DNA of 64,000 nt, from assembly GCA_028532985.1 (NCBI GenBank), contig JANCIK010000007.1, positions 1,178,001 to 1,242,000 of the forward strand. The letters run 5' to 3'. Both the position numbers and the translations under genes were made by a program. Shown here piece after piece: positions 33,811 to 46,858 of the stretch; within the stretch, counting starts at the first letter, position 1; every line of letters starts with the position of its first letter. The notes beneath the pieces are model-generated. The model was not told the origin of the DNA, did no database searches, and was given only the letters and a program-made list of their open reading frames with translations. The stretch is from Stropharia rugosoannulata. Its lineage: Eukaryota; Basidiomycota; Agaricomycetes; Agaricales; Strophariaceae.

Positions 33811-35566
33811 ATGCAGCGTTCCTCATCCCTTTTGCTATCCAGTATTTCGCTGCTGGCAGCCATCTCCTTTATCTCAGAACCCTTCGTCGGTGCCGCCCCG
33901 ACGTGCAGAGTGAACCCTGCCCAGACCTCGTCAGCACCCGTGGTGGTGCCCACCGTTGTCCCGACTTCCAGTAATGGATCCGCCACTGGGGACGAGGTCG
34001 TCGCAACAGGATGGTACGCTGGATGGTATGCAGAGCAGATGCCGCCCAGCAACATTTCTTGGGATAAATACAGCGCTGTGACTTTTGCTTTTGCGTGCGT
34101 AGTGACTCCTGAATATTTTAATGCGCAATGCTAATGTATCACCGGGTTTCAGTACAACTACACCGGATGTTAACACTATTGCTCTCGATGATCAGAGTGC
34201 AGCCGTGCTCCCTGAGTTTGTCTCTGCTGCGCACGACAATGTAAGGGGTTGTTTTTCTTTGGCAAAGTGTCTCATCTGACCGCGACTGCGTCTTCTATTA
34301 GGGCGTCGACGCACTCCTTTCAATCGGTGGCTGGACTGGATCACTATATTTCTCCACCGCAGTTGCAACCGCTGCAAACCGCACTGCATTTGTCAAAGCG
34401 GTCGTTGATCTTGCCACCAAGTACAACCTTGACGGCATCGACTTTGAGTAAGTTGAATTTCCAGTTTGCATGGCCTGCATGTATTGAACATAATCTACAG
34501 CTGGGAATACCCCAACCACCAGGGCATCGGCTGTAACGCAATTGCTGCTGACGACTCTGCGAACTTCCTCTCCTTCCTCCAGGAGCTAAGGACAGACCCC
34601 ACGGGCATGGGCCTCACATTGACTGCGGCCACCGGAATCACCCCCTTCGCTGGCGCTGATGGCAACCCCTCGACCGACGTCTCGGGCTTTGCTGCCGTAC
34701 TGAACCACATCGGTACGTTATGGTTGAATTTTTTTTAAGACTTCGAACTAACCAAACATGCCCTCTTAGCCGTTATGAACTACGACACCTTCGGTTCGTT
34801 CTCCGCGACCGTTGGCCCCAATTCGCCTCTGGATGATTCTTGCGCACCCACGCCCTCCGGTTCTGCCACTTCTGCCGTCAAAGCGTGGACTGCCGCTGGT
34901 TTCCCCGCATCCCAGGTACGTCCTTGTTCGCTTTGTCTTTCCCCAGCCCATGTTGACCGCGGTGCATCTAGATCGTCCTCGGCGTGCCTGCCTATGGCCA
35001 CAGCTTCCGTGTTGCCAACAGTGACGCCCTGCTCAGCAACGGCAGCATCGCGATGTTCCCCCCCTTCGACAAGAACAACCAGCCCCTCGGCAACAGCGAC
35101 ACCCCAGGAAGCGCTTCGAGTACGTGATTTACACAAAGTATTTATCTAAACGCCACCGCTAATCGCGTTCATTATCACAGTCCTCGACCAGTGCGGTAAC
35201 CCATCCGGTATCAGCGGCACATTCGACTTTGACGCGCTAATTTCTGCTGGATTCCTCACCTCCACTGGCCAGGCCGCCCCGGGCATCGATTACACTTTCG
35301 ACGAGTGCAGCCAAACTGTGAGTAGCCAGCCTTCTTACTAGGGCAATGATATGAATACTAATAAACGATGGCAGCCGTTCATCTACAACGCCACCAGCCA
35401 GGTCATGATTTCGTTCGATGATGCTACGAGCTTTGCTGCCAAGGGCAAGTTCATCAATGACAACAACCTCGCCGGTTTCGCCGTCTGGCATGTTGGAGGC
35501 GACTTCAACAACATCCTGCTCGATGCTATCAGCGACGCCATGGGCATCGAACAAGACTGCTCATGA
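33811..35566 (+). CDS. Secreted GH18 chitinase, copy 1
   Basis: GH18 enzymes cut chitin in the fungal wall or in prey and debris. The ATG at 33811 opens a signal peptide (about residues 1-28) and a Ser/Thr/Val-rich linker, then VVATGWYAGWYAEQMPPS begins the TIM barrel. Further landmarks are LLSIGGWTGS, the catalytic motif YNLDGIDFDWEYP (D-x-x-D-x-D-x-E with the catalytic Glu), LTAATGITPF, MNYDTFG and VLGVPAYGHSF. It ends NNLAGFAVWHVGGDFNN just before the stop. At least seven short introns interrupt it. There is no visible chitin-binding domain or GPI signal. It shares its full layout with copy 2 at 39273, so the two are duplicates. Confidence 0.9.
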
Positions 35567-36000
35567 TCACGATATCATTGCTTGCAACATACATAGATCA
35601 AGTATCCTATTACTAGATGCCCGTTCGGGAGCGCAGCGCGCTATAATGTATTGATATTGTATGTACTACCTTGTACCAACTGTCCTTTACTTGCCGGGTT
35701 TTCAGATTATATATATAACTTGTCGTTCTTTATGTACCCAATGCATACTATCATTTTTTTTTTTACAACAAAGTCATCTACCTGGTGATTGCCATCTATT
35801 TAACGAGGTATAACTGTGCACTGCCATATCGGTCTTTGGCAGCTTATAGTCAGGGAAACAATTACTAGAACGATTTGTTGCATTTTGCACATTGTGTTAA
35901 TATTACTATAGTACCACAATAAATACGTAGGTAGAACTCAAGAGCAAATATGATAAGCAAAGTCAACTGCAGAGGTATCTAAACAAATGCCGTACATACA
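35567..36000. other. Intergenic, convergent 3' ends
   Basis: 434 AT-rich bases with a T run near 35755. They hold the 3' ends of chitinase 1 and UBA2. No gene seen. Confidence 0.5.
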
Positions 36001-38590
36001 CTAATCGTCGATCACGATGTAGTCAGCACCTTGCGATGTGGCAGGAGCAGGCAGAGGCCCTATGTCCTCATCAGCCGTGTCTAGCATGACGACGCCATCG
36101 TCCTCCAGTCGCTGACGCTTATTCGGGGATGACCCATCCTCGAATTTGCGCTTCACGCCCAAACTAGCGATGGACGGCTTCGCCTTTTTCGGTGTCGGCT
36201 CGAGGTCAATCACACCGTCTGCATCTTCCACGGGGAGCGGACGCTTCACCGACGTTCTGGGCGGCGTGCTCGGTGGGGGAGCTGCTTTCTTGCGCGGGGA
36301 GGGTTGGGGGAGAGGCGAGGGAAGGATGTACGGAGGCGCGTCAGCTGGGTGGTTGGGTCTATCCAGGATAGAGAAGAGCGCATACATATAAGCGGGGGTA
36401 AGCAGACAGACAGGGAGACAAAACGTACGGTAAGACGCCAATACCGATAGAGATGGTCGACCATTCTCCCTCTTCGTCCACTATGCTTATGAATTTGCCT
36501 CTTGTGACATTCAGACTTTCAAGCGTGCGCTCAAAGTTGTCCTCCCAGTCGGGATCACTGAGCACCCGCTTGTCCTCGTACACGCTGACTTCCCGCTGGT
36601 CATTTCCCAGTATCCCTTTTACGATATCGCCGAGCAACGTTCGTGATGGGTCGCACAGCACGCTGGCATATGTGTCCCGGCAAATGCCACACTGCGGGTT
36701 AGGCTCACTTAGGCGGATCGTGCTCAGGGGGACCGCAGGTTTGAATTGCAGGTGGACATTGCGCAGTTTCGAATAAGACTTCTTGAGCAAAAGCAAAGCC
36801 TGTAGAACGATAAGTCCAGAAATGATTGCATTGGTGGTTGCAATAGCAGGAATAATGTTCCCGGCCATTTCTGAAGAGAGAGAAAATCTGCGTTAGAAAC
36901 CGTGAGCTTGGGTGAAGCTCGTTATGTACCTTTCACTTCCCAGCGCGTTTTCCCTTCGATCCCATAAGCATACGAACGTAAGTTGGATGAGGCAGTGACA
37001 AAATCGAGCGTGTCATCATCGTCCTTGTCAAATGAAATGGTTTCTTCCCCATTTTGCAGACGGGCGGCCAAACGGTTTGTACTTCGAACGAGATGAGACA
37101 GTTCATGATATATACACGACACCGGACTCACCTTGAAATAAATAGTTCTAAGTTATCTTTGAGAGTCAGTGCACGCTGGTCCTTTAGGTGTGATGTGCTG
37201 GAGGATCCGTTCAGCGGCATGGTTTTGGCAGGAAAATTATTTCCATTTGTGGGAGGATTGATGGGACGGGCTGTCGTCCCATTCGCGGAATCCGCGGGCT
37301 GGAAGGACCCATCCATGATGGATGTATAATCCAACGGTGTCGGCGGAGAGCGCGATTTCCACATGTCAGCCATGATTAGCAGGTTTTTGATGTCTGCATT
37401 GAAAACCTTCAGGAAGGTGAGCGGTGAGCATCGCATGCACTTATGTCTTGCGAAAGCGTACCTTTTGGAATGCCAACACTGCAGCGTCTTTACTGTCGCT
37501 ACTTCGTAGTGCATTGCGCACGGCAGTGAACGCTTGAGCCTCCTTCCTCAGGGTCTCAATTTCCTGTGCTGTGAGAGTGTCAGAGCCAATAAAGGCTTTT
37601 ACCAGTAAGCGCACCATTTTCCCCTTGCTTCTCTGCATTGTCGAGTTCCTCTGTTGCATTTTCATCCTCGCCGAATAACTGCCTTGAAAACGACGTCAGG
37701 ACTCTCCCGAGAAACTCGTCTAACTCCTACACACCCCATAAGATAGCTCTTACTCCACACAATGCAGTGTATGGGCTGACTTGGGGTAGAGCGAATTGTG
37801 CATACAGGGAAAGTCTTTGGAGTTGGTTTAGGGATACAGTCGAAGCACTCGGTTTTATCCTAATAAAGAAGTTTATTCGAACTGTACTCGACCTAAAGAA
37901 AACGTGCATACCTTGAGTAGAGGCTGAACTTGTCCCAGGTATCCCGCAGTTCCAGATTCCACTAGCGGTACATTGGCAGCCATACACATTTTGTTTACAT
38001 GTCGTCGGGCATCTGAAGCATTGTCTAGCAACCTGGGCCATACAGATAGAAGCGTTTGAACAAACCCAAGTTGTCCAGAGCATTTAAGACGATGTCAAAG
38101 GATTGGAACCATTGAATGTCGTATTGCGGCTCTTTGATATTGTCGTGAATGGGGGTGATGCGTACATTAGGGTTAAATGGAGCAGCTGTTTGTGCTGCTA
38201 CCTATACGAAGTCAATACATGAATAGTTACAGGACAGCAAAGTCTGGGCAAAGTAATGTTGGCTTACCAGTGCTTTACTTTGCTTGACGTCTTTCTTCTT
38301 GAACAAGAATTGGCGATTGAGATTGGAAATATCAATGGTATCCAGGTCAAGCAGAGTAATCTTTCCGAAACCAGTCAAGACAATGTTCTTTACTAATTGC
38401 ACAGTGGCGTCAGGAGATTGAGAAGAAGCAGGATGAGCACAAAGTTCGCATATTACAGTGGCCACGCACATAGTTCACAGCCAATTCCTCCAGCACCAAC
38501 AAGTAGTACGTTCGTGTTGGCGAGCTGGGCATGCAATTCTGGCCCCAGAATAGCTTTGGCGTGCGCTGTCCTCGCTTTTGCGGTCGACAT
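36001..38590 (-). CDS. UBA2: SUMO-activating enzyme E1 subunit UBA2
   Basis: Uba2 pairs with Aos1, adenylates SUMO with ATP and carries it on a cysteine thioester before passing it to Ubc9, mostly in the nucleus. The ATG at 38590 opens [14 protein letters not shown] and the nucleotide-binding [20 protein letters not shown] across the first splice. [20 protein letters not shown] follows. The catalytic cysteine is in [19 protein letters not shown], near 37810-37850. The ubiquitin-fold region and an acidic/basic tail follow. The tail carries two hydrophobic-acidic motifs, [11 protein letters not shown] and the extreme C-terminal DYIVIDD, which look like SUMO-interaction motifs. About ten exons. 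It is convergent with chitinase 1 and divergent from chitinase 2. Confidence 0.9.
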
Positions 38591-39272
38591 AATAGTTATC
38601 TTGTCGATTATGTTGGCGGAAAGCGTGCCCAAGACTCTAGAAAACAGCGCTGAGCAGTGAGGACAGTTGGCGAGTGCGATATTGGACGACGCGATGTCAC
38701 CAAATGCGTCGGGTCACGATTATGTAAAGCGCGGTCATGTTATTGTCACAGGGGCTCTTGGTCAGCAACTACAAACAAGACGCAATCAAGCTCGAAACGG
38801 TACTCTCTCTCAACACTCTCTCCCACTGTCTTTGACAAGTTGATTTCAATCCTCGAGTCAACATTGAGCGGACATGGACGCTGAATGTTTTGTTTCTACT
38901 ACTTATACGCCTATCCTTGTCTGTCTCTTACGATAAATGAAAAGAAGTTACCAAAACTCTTGTTCGCGGTCCATTCGCGGTACTTCTTGACTCCGAATCA
39001 CTGCATTTTTCGCGTTAGGCGCCCGTGACGCGTGAAATGTCGACCGGATAGCCTGCAGTTCAGATACGTTTATTTATAAAAAGAGTCCGTCGGAATATGG
39101 ATATCTCTGCTCCCTGAAAATTTGCTGGAACAAGTACAACCCGCGGAAGGGGCTATAAATTCACTGGACAGGGCTATAGTTCTCTTTTTCATCGACTGCT
39201 TTCTCTCTTGTCGCACACATTCGTTTTTGGCTGGCCTAGTGTCAGCTTCGTCATTCATTAGACTCATTGACC
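38591..39272. promoter_or_regulatory. Divergent promoter region, UBA2 and chitinase 2
   Basis: 682 bases between two divergent start codons. A TATAAA at 39154-39159 lies about 114 bases before the chitinase ATG. No gene is supported. Confidence 0.45.
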
Positions 39273-40992
39273 ATGTTCGCGCAGTGCATACTCCCCCTCA
39301 TTTTAGTCTCTCTTTCTTCCGTCTTAGCGCGGCCGACATGGTCAAAATCGAAGACACATGATGATGGCTCGACAACTGGAGGTATGTAATGTCGCTCATA
39401 GACTTATGCTTATTCTGGATAACACTATGGTTAGGTACAGGTACAGGTGTTGTAATGTCGGGCTGGTATCCTGGATGGTTGGGGTCTGGTACCCCTCCCA
39501 GTCAGATCTCCTGGTCGAAGTACAATTCGATGGCATTTGCATTTGGGTAAGTATTTATACACTGGGATAACAGCCGTCAATCCGCTCATGGAATGTTTAG
39601 AATTCCAACAGCAGACCCTAGTGTTATCTCCCTCGATGCTAACAGCCAGGCGCTGTTACCCACTTTTGTGTCCGAGGCGAAGAAGAATGTGCGTCGCAGC
39701 CCATCAACTTTCTTTACCCGATTTCTGACTCGCGATGGTTCCGCAGAATGTCAAGGCCCTCCTGTCGCTGGGCGGCTGGTCAGGCTCACAATATTTTTCT
39801 TCTAATGTTGCGACGGAAAGCAGCCGCACAGCGTTTGTGAATGCTGTCGTGGGATTGGCCCAGAAGTATGAATTGGACGGTATAGATTTTGAGTAAGTCA
39901 AAAACTTAGCATACGTCTATGATCTTGCTAACGGGACCGCAGCTGGGAGTACCCAGGCAAAGCAGGCAGCTCGCTGAACGGAGTCTCCCCAGATGATTCG
40001 GCGAACTTTTTGGAGATGCTTCAGCAGCTCAAGCAGACCGAGGTTGGCCAGAAACTGACCATTACAGCGGCAGTAGGTTTAGCTCCCTTCGTTGGCGCGG
40101 ACGGTCAACCCATGGCAGATGTGTCTGAGTTCGCCAAGGTCATCGACTACATCCGTGAGCATCACTAGAGCTGGAGTTTTTCAAAGTGATAGTGTCTAAT
40201 TACCTGCCCATTTATTCCAGAGATCATGGCTTACGACGTTTGGGGCACTTGGTCTACAGGCGTCGGCCCAAATGCGCCTCTGTATGACCGCTGCGACCCG
40301 AAGCAAGCTGGATCCGTAGAAACTGCCGTGGATAACTGGAGTTCTGCCAAGTTCCCCAAGAACCAGGTACGTGGCAATTTCATAGCTTTCTGATCTTGCT
40401 GCTTAGAAGCCCTCTAGATTGTCGTCGGTGTTGCGTCGTACGGTCGCGGTTTCGGCGTTGCCTCGAGCGCCAGCGACGCCGCTGGTAACTTCCCTGCCTT
40501 CGACATCAGCCAAACCCCAGCTGGAGACTCCGATACCTCCACCATTCGTAAGTCGAATTATCCTATACGTATGAACGAACACTTAAGAAGGTATCCACAG
40601 CTTCGTCCGCAAACTCTGGGCTCTTTAACTTTGCGGCTTTGGTTAAGGGCGGATACCTGACCGAGTCTGGCGAAGCTGCGTCCGGGGTGACGTACCATTT
40701 CCACGACTGCAGCCAAACGGTATGAAAGCCTCGTTTAAGTATCCCTTCACATCTGACGTAGCGTTTCCAGCCCTATCTCTACAAACTGAGCTCGAGCGTC
40801 ATGATATCCTACGACGATGCCAGAAGTTTTGGTATGTCTGCGGGTTCTCGGTTTCTACGTCTACTGAATCGCGTCCCAGCTTCAAAGGGGCATTATATTA
40901 AGGACCAGTCGCTAGCAGGCTTTGCGATGTGGCATGTTTTGGGCGATACACGAGACATCCTTTTGAATGCTATCCATGATGCGGTGCAATGA
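39273..40992 (+). CDS. Secreted GH18 chitinase, copy 2
   Basis: The ATG at 39273 opens a signal peptide (MFAQCILPLILVSLSSVLA). After a short linker, VVMSGWYPGWLGSGTPPS starts the barrel. Then come ALLSLGGWSGSQYFSS, the catalytic YELDGIDFDWEYPG with the D-x-x-D-x-D-x-E signature intact, LTITAAVGLAPF, IMAYDVWG, VVGVASYGRGF and QSLAGFAMWHVLGDTRD. Intron positions seem to match copy 1 at several sites. It lacks an extra binding domain. Compared with copy 1 the linker is shorter. Same role: chitin hydrolysis outside the cell. The two copies lie on the same strand with UBA2 on the other strand between them. Confidence 0.9.
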
Positions 40993-41429
40993 GTGAATTG
41001 CGCGGGTTTGATGAATTGCTCTTGTACTGTATCTGTTTTCCTTTCTGCTGTGTATAAATTGTTGTAGAATACTGACGCAACGATGCTCACACTCATGTTC
41101 AACAATTCGTGGAACGATCCCTGGAGAAGCCCAAGTTGGTCCAGAGGCAACACTTCGACTAAACAAAGGAATTTTTGAACCCGTCTCCGGAGAAATGATG
41201 TCAGCCAGCTGCGATCACAACATGAGAGCAGCACATATATCAGTCGAGGCCTGGGATATGTTCTAGTCCATCCCTTGTCACTTCAGACAGCTTATTGTAG
41301 GACCTAGCGGTGCAGGCCACGCTAACGAGTAAGTGCATCAGCTTTAGCTTTAATGGTGCACAATGTTCATTTCTTCCTTTTTTCATCAGTTAGCTAGAGC
41401 TTCTATCATCCACCTTCTTTACAAAACCG
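40993..41429. other. Intergenic
   Basis: 437 bases. No supported gene; it holds the 3' end of chitinase 2 and the promoter of the next gene. Confidence 0.45.
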
Positions 41430-42016
41430 ATGAGGTTCCAGATGTTTATTCTTCTGTTCGTTTTCTCAATAACCACCGTACGGGCTGCGCCTGTTACTAT
41501 CGAGCCGGAGAGCGAAGCAGCCGTCATTGGCATGGACTCGAACATTCCTTTGAGATCCTTTTCACTCTTCTCGACGCGATTTTCCAATAGACACTCAAAG
41601 GTTCCCTTGAAAAAGAGGATGCGACATACTTGGAGTCGAACGAAAAGGCAGGCAGAAGACCTCCTAAGTTGGGTGCAAATGGTTTATCACGAGCAGAAAG
41701 AGACAGAAGACCTGTAGTAAGTATTCTTTCTTCTTCTATTACCCGCTGGATCAGCCTGATTACCAACGGCAGCGGTGATGTGTATCTGCTGAGATCTTTG
41801 GAAGACCCTATATATCTGGATGCATACTCGGTGCGATTCGCACATACAGGATATAACGTACCCAGCGCGGGGCGAAAAGGGGAACTGGTGCACGGCGCAT
41901 CTCTTCCCAGTGGCTTTTCAGCAGATTCGTGAGTGTTCAATAAAAATTGTGGACGAGTCTGACATATCCTGACTAGTATTGTTCGGGATATACTTAATCA
42001 CGCAAACATGCTATAA
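41430..42016 (+). CDS. Hypothetical small secreted protein
   Basis: The ATG at 41430 opens a signal peptide (MRFQMFILLFVFSITTVRAA). The downstream frame that stays open longest (SNEKAGRRPPKLGANGLSRA, then DVYLLRSLEDPIYLDAYSVR) is offset from it, so an intron of about 68 bases ending TTCCAATAG near 41590 is needed. A second intron after SGFSADS (GTGAGTG to GACTAG) leads to a short last exon ending NHANML at 42016. No cysteine pattern or domain is recognised. There are dibasic sites (RR, KR) that a Kex2-type protease could cut. The first donor is weak (GTCATT), so the gene model is uncertain. Alternatively the first frame simply ends at 41717 as a 95-residue protein. Confidence 0.4.
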
Positions 42017-43473
42017 GAATGTCTATGGTGCAGCTCTCCTGGAACCTCCAAATTGAAGTAATCAGTACAAAGTAGCAGCACCTCGCCAAGAGTGGAAACA
42101 ATACATAGCAGTGCCTTCGAAGTGAGTAAATAAGCGCCCACTCCTATCTCGATTGGGTAATTGTTACTTTAAATGGGAAGTGCTCCATTTGCCATCAGTA
42201 CGTCGCCAATCCCTGAGCGATTATCAAATCCAATGATGAAGCTTGAAGCTGATAAGTCAGACCACTAATCTGTCACTGTGTCTGAATTGAGTCCTTCACC
42301 ATGCTCAGCTTTGTGAAGATCCAGCTGAAGAAAATTGCTACTGATTGCGAAGTTCCGCTGCCTAGTGGTAAAGCAGGGTGAATTGTTGAGAATGAAAAAA
42401 TATAAAGGGCTGATATCATGCCATGCAGCGTACAACAGAGGATATGAAACTTCCATAAGGTCCCCGCCTGACAACCCTGTTGACGGTGACACCGAAACAT
42501 CCATCGTTATCGCCAATCCCTTCTGATTTAATCATATTTGCTATCTATTGCGCTCTGGTTAGGCCACCATAATCCCGTACGAATCACGTCGCTCATGCTA
42601 TACATATCAATATTCCGATCAGCAAAAGTATGATAAGAAGTCTTCCTCCGGTATAAATAGGCGCCCGGCTCCGGGATATTGGTTGAACTGACCGAGGTAT
42701 GTTTCTACTCCATTTCATTCTGCTTTAAACTAGAAAGATATTGTTTATACACGGGCATGTACTCAGTTCGTATCGAGACGGATCAACATAGCTGCCACGC
42801 CGATCTGCGGAATCAGCAAGAACTGCGCTGAAGTCTCGGACATTCTCCTGATAAGATAAGATTCTGTCACCCCTGCCCGCTGCCCGCAACAACTGCGGGT
42901 AAGTACGACTGTTGCGGAAGCTTACCTCACTGACACACGATTGGTTTTAGGGAGTTTACGTCAATGGTTTCCTTGACCTCCAACGCCAGACAGACACTAA
43001 CTTTGACATTTAAGCGGTAGTATCATTATCTTGCCGGACTCTTCGACACTATAACATAGATTTCCATTCTGCACCCCGACCGCAATAATTCATCCATTGC
43101 AGGCAAGTGGTATACGACGATCCTTGCATCACCTAATTGGGAGCCGAATAAGTAGCACCAGCAGGTAAGACTGACTGACGGGAACAATCCATCTAGGGCA
43201 CGCTGTGCCACAGAAGAACCGCTTGTTGTCTCTGTGTGAGTAAACTAACAAGTCTGTGCCTCACTGATGGTCACTAGACGTCTAAGTTTGGTATGCAGTG
43301 CATCGCCGAAGGCAGTATACTGTAAAAGGTATAGCAATCTATCCGTGTCCAGTAATTTCCTGTCATAATGGCACATAGAGTGGGTAACCAACTCACCAAT
43401 ACTGCATATCTGTCCGCCAAAGTCATAGCAGATAGTGCTCACAGCTTCATTTATAATAACAGAATCCGGTCAT
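42017..43473. other. Intergenic with an orphan promoter-like block
   Basis: 1.46 kb without a supported gene. A good TATA box (TATAAATA at 42652-42659) is followed by two stretches with intron-like ends (about 42696-42767 and 42899-42950), but the would-be exons carry stops. It may be a noncoding transcript or a dead gene. Confidence 0.4.
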
Positions 43474-44990
43474 ATGGCGCACCCGGCGGATATACACAAG
43501 CAGTGTCACCTTTCTACGAACCCTTCCGATATTGCGAATTCACTTCCGCTGCCCGAAACATCGTCGAAAGCACCATTGGCACCTCCTGATATGATCCTCG
43601 AGGGGCGAGGAAAACCCCAGTCTTCAAACCCTGCGCGACGTTCCATTCTTAAGCCACCAGCACTTCATGTTCACTTCACCGCTCCTCCGAACGGCGACGA
43701 CGCAGACAACAAAACCACTCCACTTCCCCAGTCTATCACCGAAAAGATACCCCTAGAACTCATCCATTACTGCATAGATAGTCTCCGAGACGATAAGGCT
43801 ACATTGCGAAGCTGCGCTTTGGTATGCAAGTCATGGCTTGCTCGAGCACGACCCCTTTTATTCTCCAACAAGTTGACCGTAACGATAAAAAACAGGAACG
43901 GAAGCAAAGTACTTGGGCTCATAACGGCGCCCGGATCAGGTCTACCACAGTTCATTCATACTCTCTCTATTCAGACTAGTGCCACTTTTCCAATACATTC
44001 AGAGCACCATTCAACAGAGCGCACCCTCGAGGGACAAAGTGTCTCATTCAATCATTACCTTCTTCCTTTCATTGGCAGTACCTCGCTACGTGCTCTCACC
44101 CTGCAGGGCATCACCGTGCCACCACGGCCTTGGCGTTCAACAAGCGCGCTCCCCAAGCAGCTGCACGCTCTATCGCATCTCACACGCCTAGAAATTACGC
44201 GCTGCACTTTCTCTACCTTCAACGAGCTACTATCTACTCTATGTGCACGGCGAACGCTGACCGACCTTTCCCTTGCTGATATCACCATCACGCACTGGAG
44301 ACCCGAGGTACCGCCACCGCCAAACCTCCACCTCCCACGGTCTTTGCGCTCGCTGAGCTTATGCACGCCCGGGCAAGCGCTCATAATTCAGTGGATCATG
44401 TCACGCAGCGTAGTGCCGCATTTGCGCGCTTTATCTTTGGGAGGCATACGGGGTTCTGAGGAGATGCACACGGTGAACGATTTCCTCGCGCGTCTCGGGG
44501 AAGACCTCGAGCATTTCTCACTCAGCGTCATGCGTATTACAACGGGTGGTACGTGTTTCTCCGCTTTGACAGATATTTTGCTTCTGCCAAGCCAGACAAG
44601 AGAAAGTGTTTGTACTCATTTTTGCGTCGCCTCCCAGTTAATCTTGCATCGAACACGCGCCTCCGGAGTCTTACGATCAGTCACTATCTCATAAACAAAT
44701 CGGCCAGCGAGAACATCTCCCCTAAGGGAGGCCTGGTAGAAATGCTACACAGAATCACGTCGCCTCACGTCGAAAAGATCAAAATTGACTTTGTGAACGC
44801 ACCACAAGACATCCTCCTGATGCCATGGGCCGCTGTATCCGCGGAGCTCGACGCGCCCAAGTTCTCGGGTCTCAAGACAGTGAAGATGAGAGTGCTGGGA
44901 GACAAGAAACAATGGAAGGTCTGGATGACGGACACATTTTCCAGGCTTTGTAAAAGTCACATACTCAAGATTCAATGGGATTCGGCTTGA
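43474..44990 (+). CDS. F-box protein with leucine-rich region
   Basis: F-box proteins pick substrates for SCF ubiquitin ligases through Skp1. Two exons, 43474-44548 and 44638-44990, join in frame into 475 residues. Residues about 90-135 are the F-box: ITEKIPLELIHYCIDSLRDD, then LRSCALVCKSWLARARPLLF. Later parts carry irregular leucine-rich segments (LRALTLQGITVPP, LTRLEITRCTFSTF, LTDLSLADITITHW, LRALSLGGIRG), as in the hundreds of F-box/LRR paralogues of mushrooms. I start at the first ATG in frame; upstream codons begin only with GTG. A later ATG (MILEGRGKP) is possible. Target is unknown. Confidence 0.8.
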
Positions 44991-46858
44991 ATCCAATTGT
45001 TCCAAGTAAAGTAGTTATTAAGATACACACTGCAATTCTTACGCTACATGCCTTTGTTTTGTGTCTTTGTTCCCTGAGCTAGAAGACAAAGAGATTTGGT
45101 CGTGTCAATACAGGGAGTGATCATTACACGAATAGCCAGACTCTGCAGGACTTTGCACTCCAGACAACGGTCTGGGCCAGCGCGGGCTCAGTATGCAGAG
45201 CACATCGACGTCCCTGGGAGTACACAAGATGGATATGGTTTAGTCTATATTACGGCATACGATTGCTACTCAATGGTTACTCAACTTACCGCGTGGCTTC
45301 AGCGACACAGCTGCAGCTCTTGTATGACAAGCTTCTGAATGGATCCGTGGTATGGTCATGCGGACGATTGCAGAACCTTGACACAGAAGTTAAACTACCT
45401 CAACGAAATCCTGTATGTAAAGTTAGTTTCAGGTACTTTTGAGATAAATTACAGAGAGAAGCACTCGGTATGCTCAAGGAAGATACTCTTCAGATGTAAC
45501 CCCAAAGATATCAAACTGAGATTAGGAGATCTGGTCACTGGTCATATCGGCTCTTTTGCGTGCGGAGGAACGAACACTTGTTTGTTGACTTATGGATCCG
45601 ACCTGGATGCCTTGAAAGTGTCGCATACGAGATTTACTAATAATAATGATTTAAAAGACTCACTTGGCTTCCGAATGTCGGGGTTAATGCAGCGGATATG
45701 CATTCATGATGGGAACTACCCAAAGCAGAAGGTGGATTGCCTCATTCAGACAACGTGCATCACTCTTTCACCTATCTCTCTTCCAGAGGAAAATAGCATG
45801 TGACGGCTCACCGATAAACGGAAGGCTACAATGCACTGAGCTGCATTATATACAATAGTAAAGCGCTACAACGTGAAGGAGAGTAGAGCACAGGTAAGAC
45901 ACGAGCTTATTTGTCAACTTCCTTCTCAATTTCATAATTTCTGGACAGTGGCAGATGGTTGAGTAACTCTTCACAGCTCGTACATTGTATATATGGGCCG
46001 AATCATGAATAAAGCATTCTTTGAAATGCTCTCAAGCTATCAAGCATGTTATCGATTTGCAGATAGTGTATCATATTTTTACCGCCCACAGCCTTTAGAC
46101 CGTATGTCCATTGGCACTAATTACCGTGTCTTTAAACCGTGTACTTGCTAGAAGCTTCTAATAACACATATCTGATTTCATGATGGCTCAGATACGGCCT
46201 CTAAGTGAATTCATACCTTGAAATATCAGTTACATGGCATCCATGTAAACAATGAAACGTACATCTGAGACATTGGAAGGTTCTACTCGGGGTTCTGGCG
46301 ATTAACAATCATCGGAAGTTTGGACAACCGACTTGGTTGAGCACCTTAAATCGGTGTGCCGTTATGGCCTTGTTCTTTTATATCTGCTGCTGACTTACAC
46401 ATTTACACGCCAGATGGCATGCTACTCTAAAATGCTATACTTGACCTTTATGGTGAATGTTGCGGTTTGGGCAGCAGTAGAAGTCGGAGGTGAAAGCTCA
46501 AGATAATAGGATTATTGTCGATAAACTATTTTTAGAGCACATCATGCTAAGTATGTATTAAAGTTAAACACTTCTGTTCGCAACCATAAAAAGATTGGCG
46601 AGCGGTATGAGGGGTTTTTCTAAAATAAATGACAATGTGCTTACAGCAATGAGGATGAAGCGAACTTGGAAGCCGATCTGCAGCAACCGAAGGCAACTTA
46701 TGTTACTCAGAAGGCTCGATGTCGATGAGATTAGTCCATATGATCGTAAAAGCAGGTGCTACAGAGGTCACAAAGTATATCAAATACGCACAACCAAAGG
46801 GCCTTTAGAAAGGTATAAAGCAAACCGTTCCTGAGGGGTGAAGAGCAGAGAAACAAGC
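44991..46858. other. Long intergenic stretch, no supported gene
   Basis: 1.87 kb. One 154-codon ATG frame lies at 45339-45803 but shows no domain, no relatives I know and no codon pattern to support it. Confidence 0.4.

Noticed and set aside
45339..45803. 154-codon ATG frame on the plus strand
   Set aside because: No domain, no signal peptide, no joinable exons, and a frame this long can occur by chance in 64 kb.
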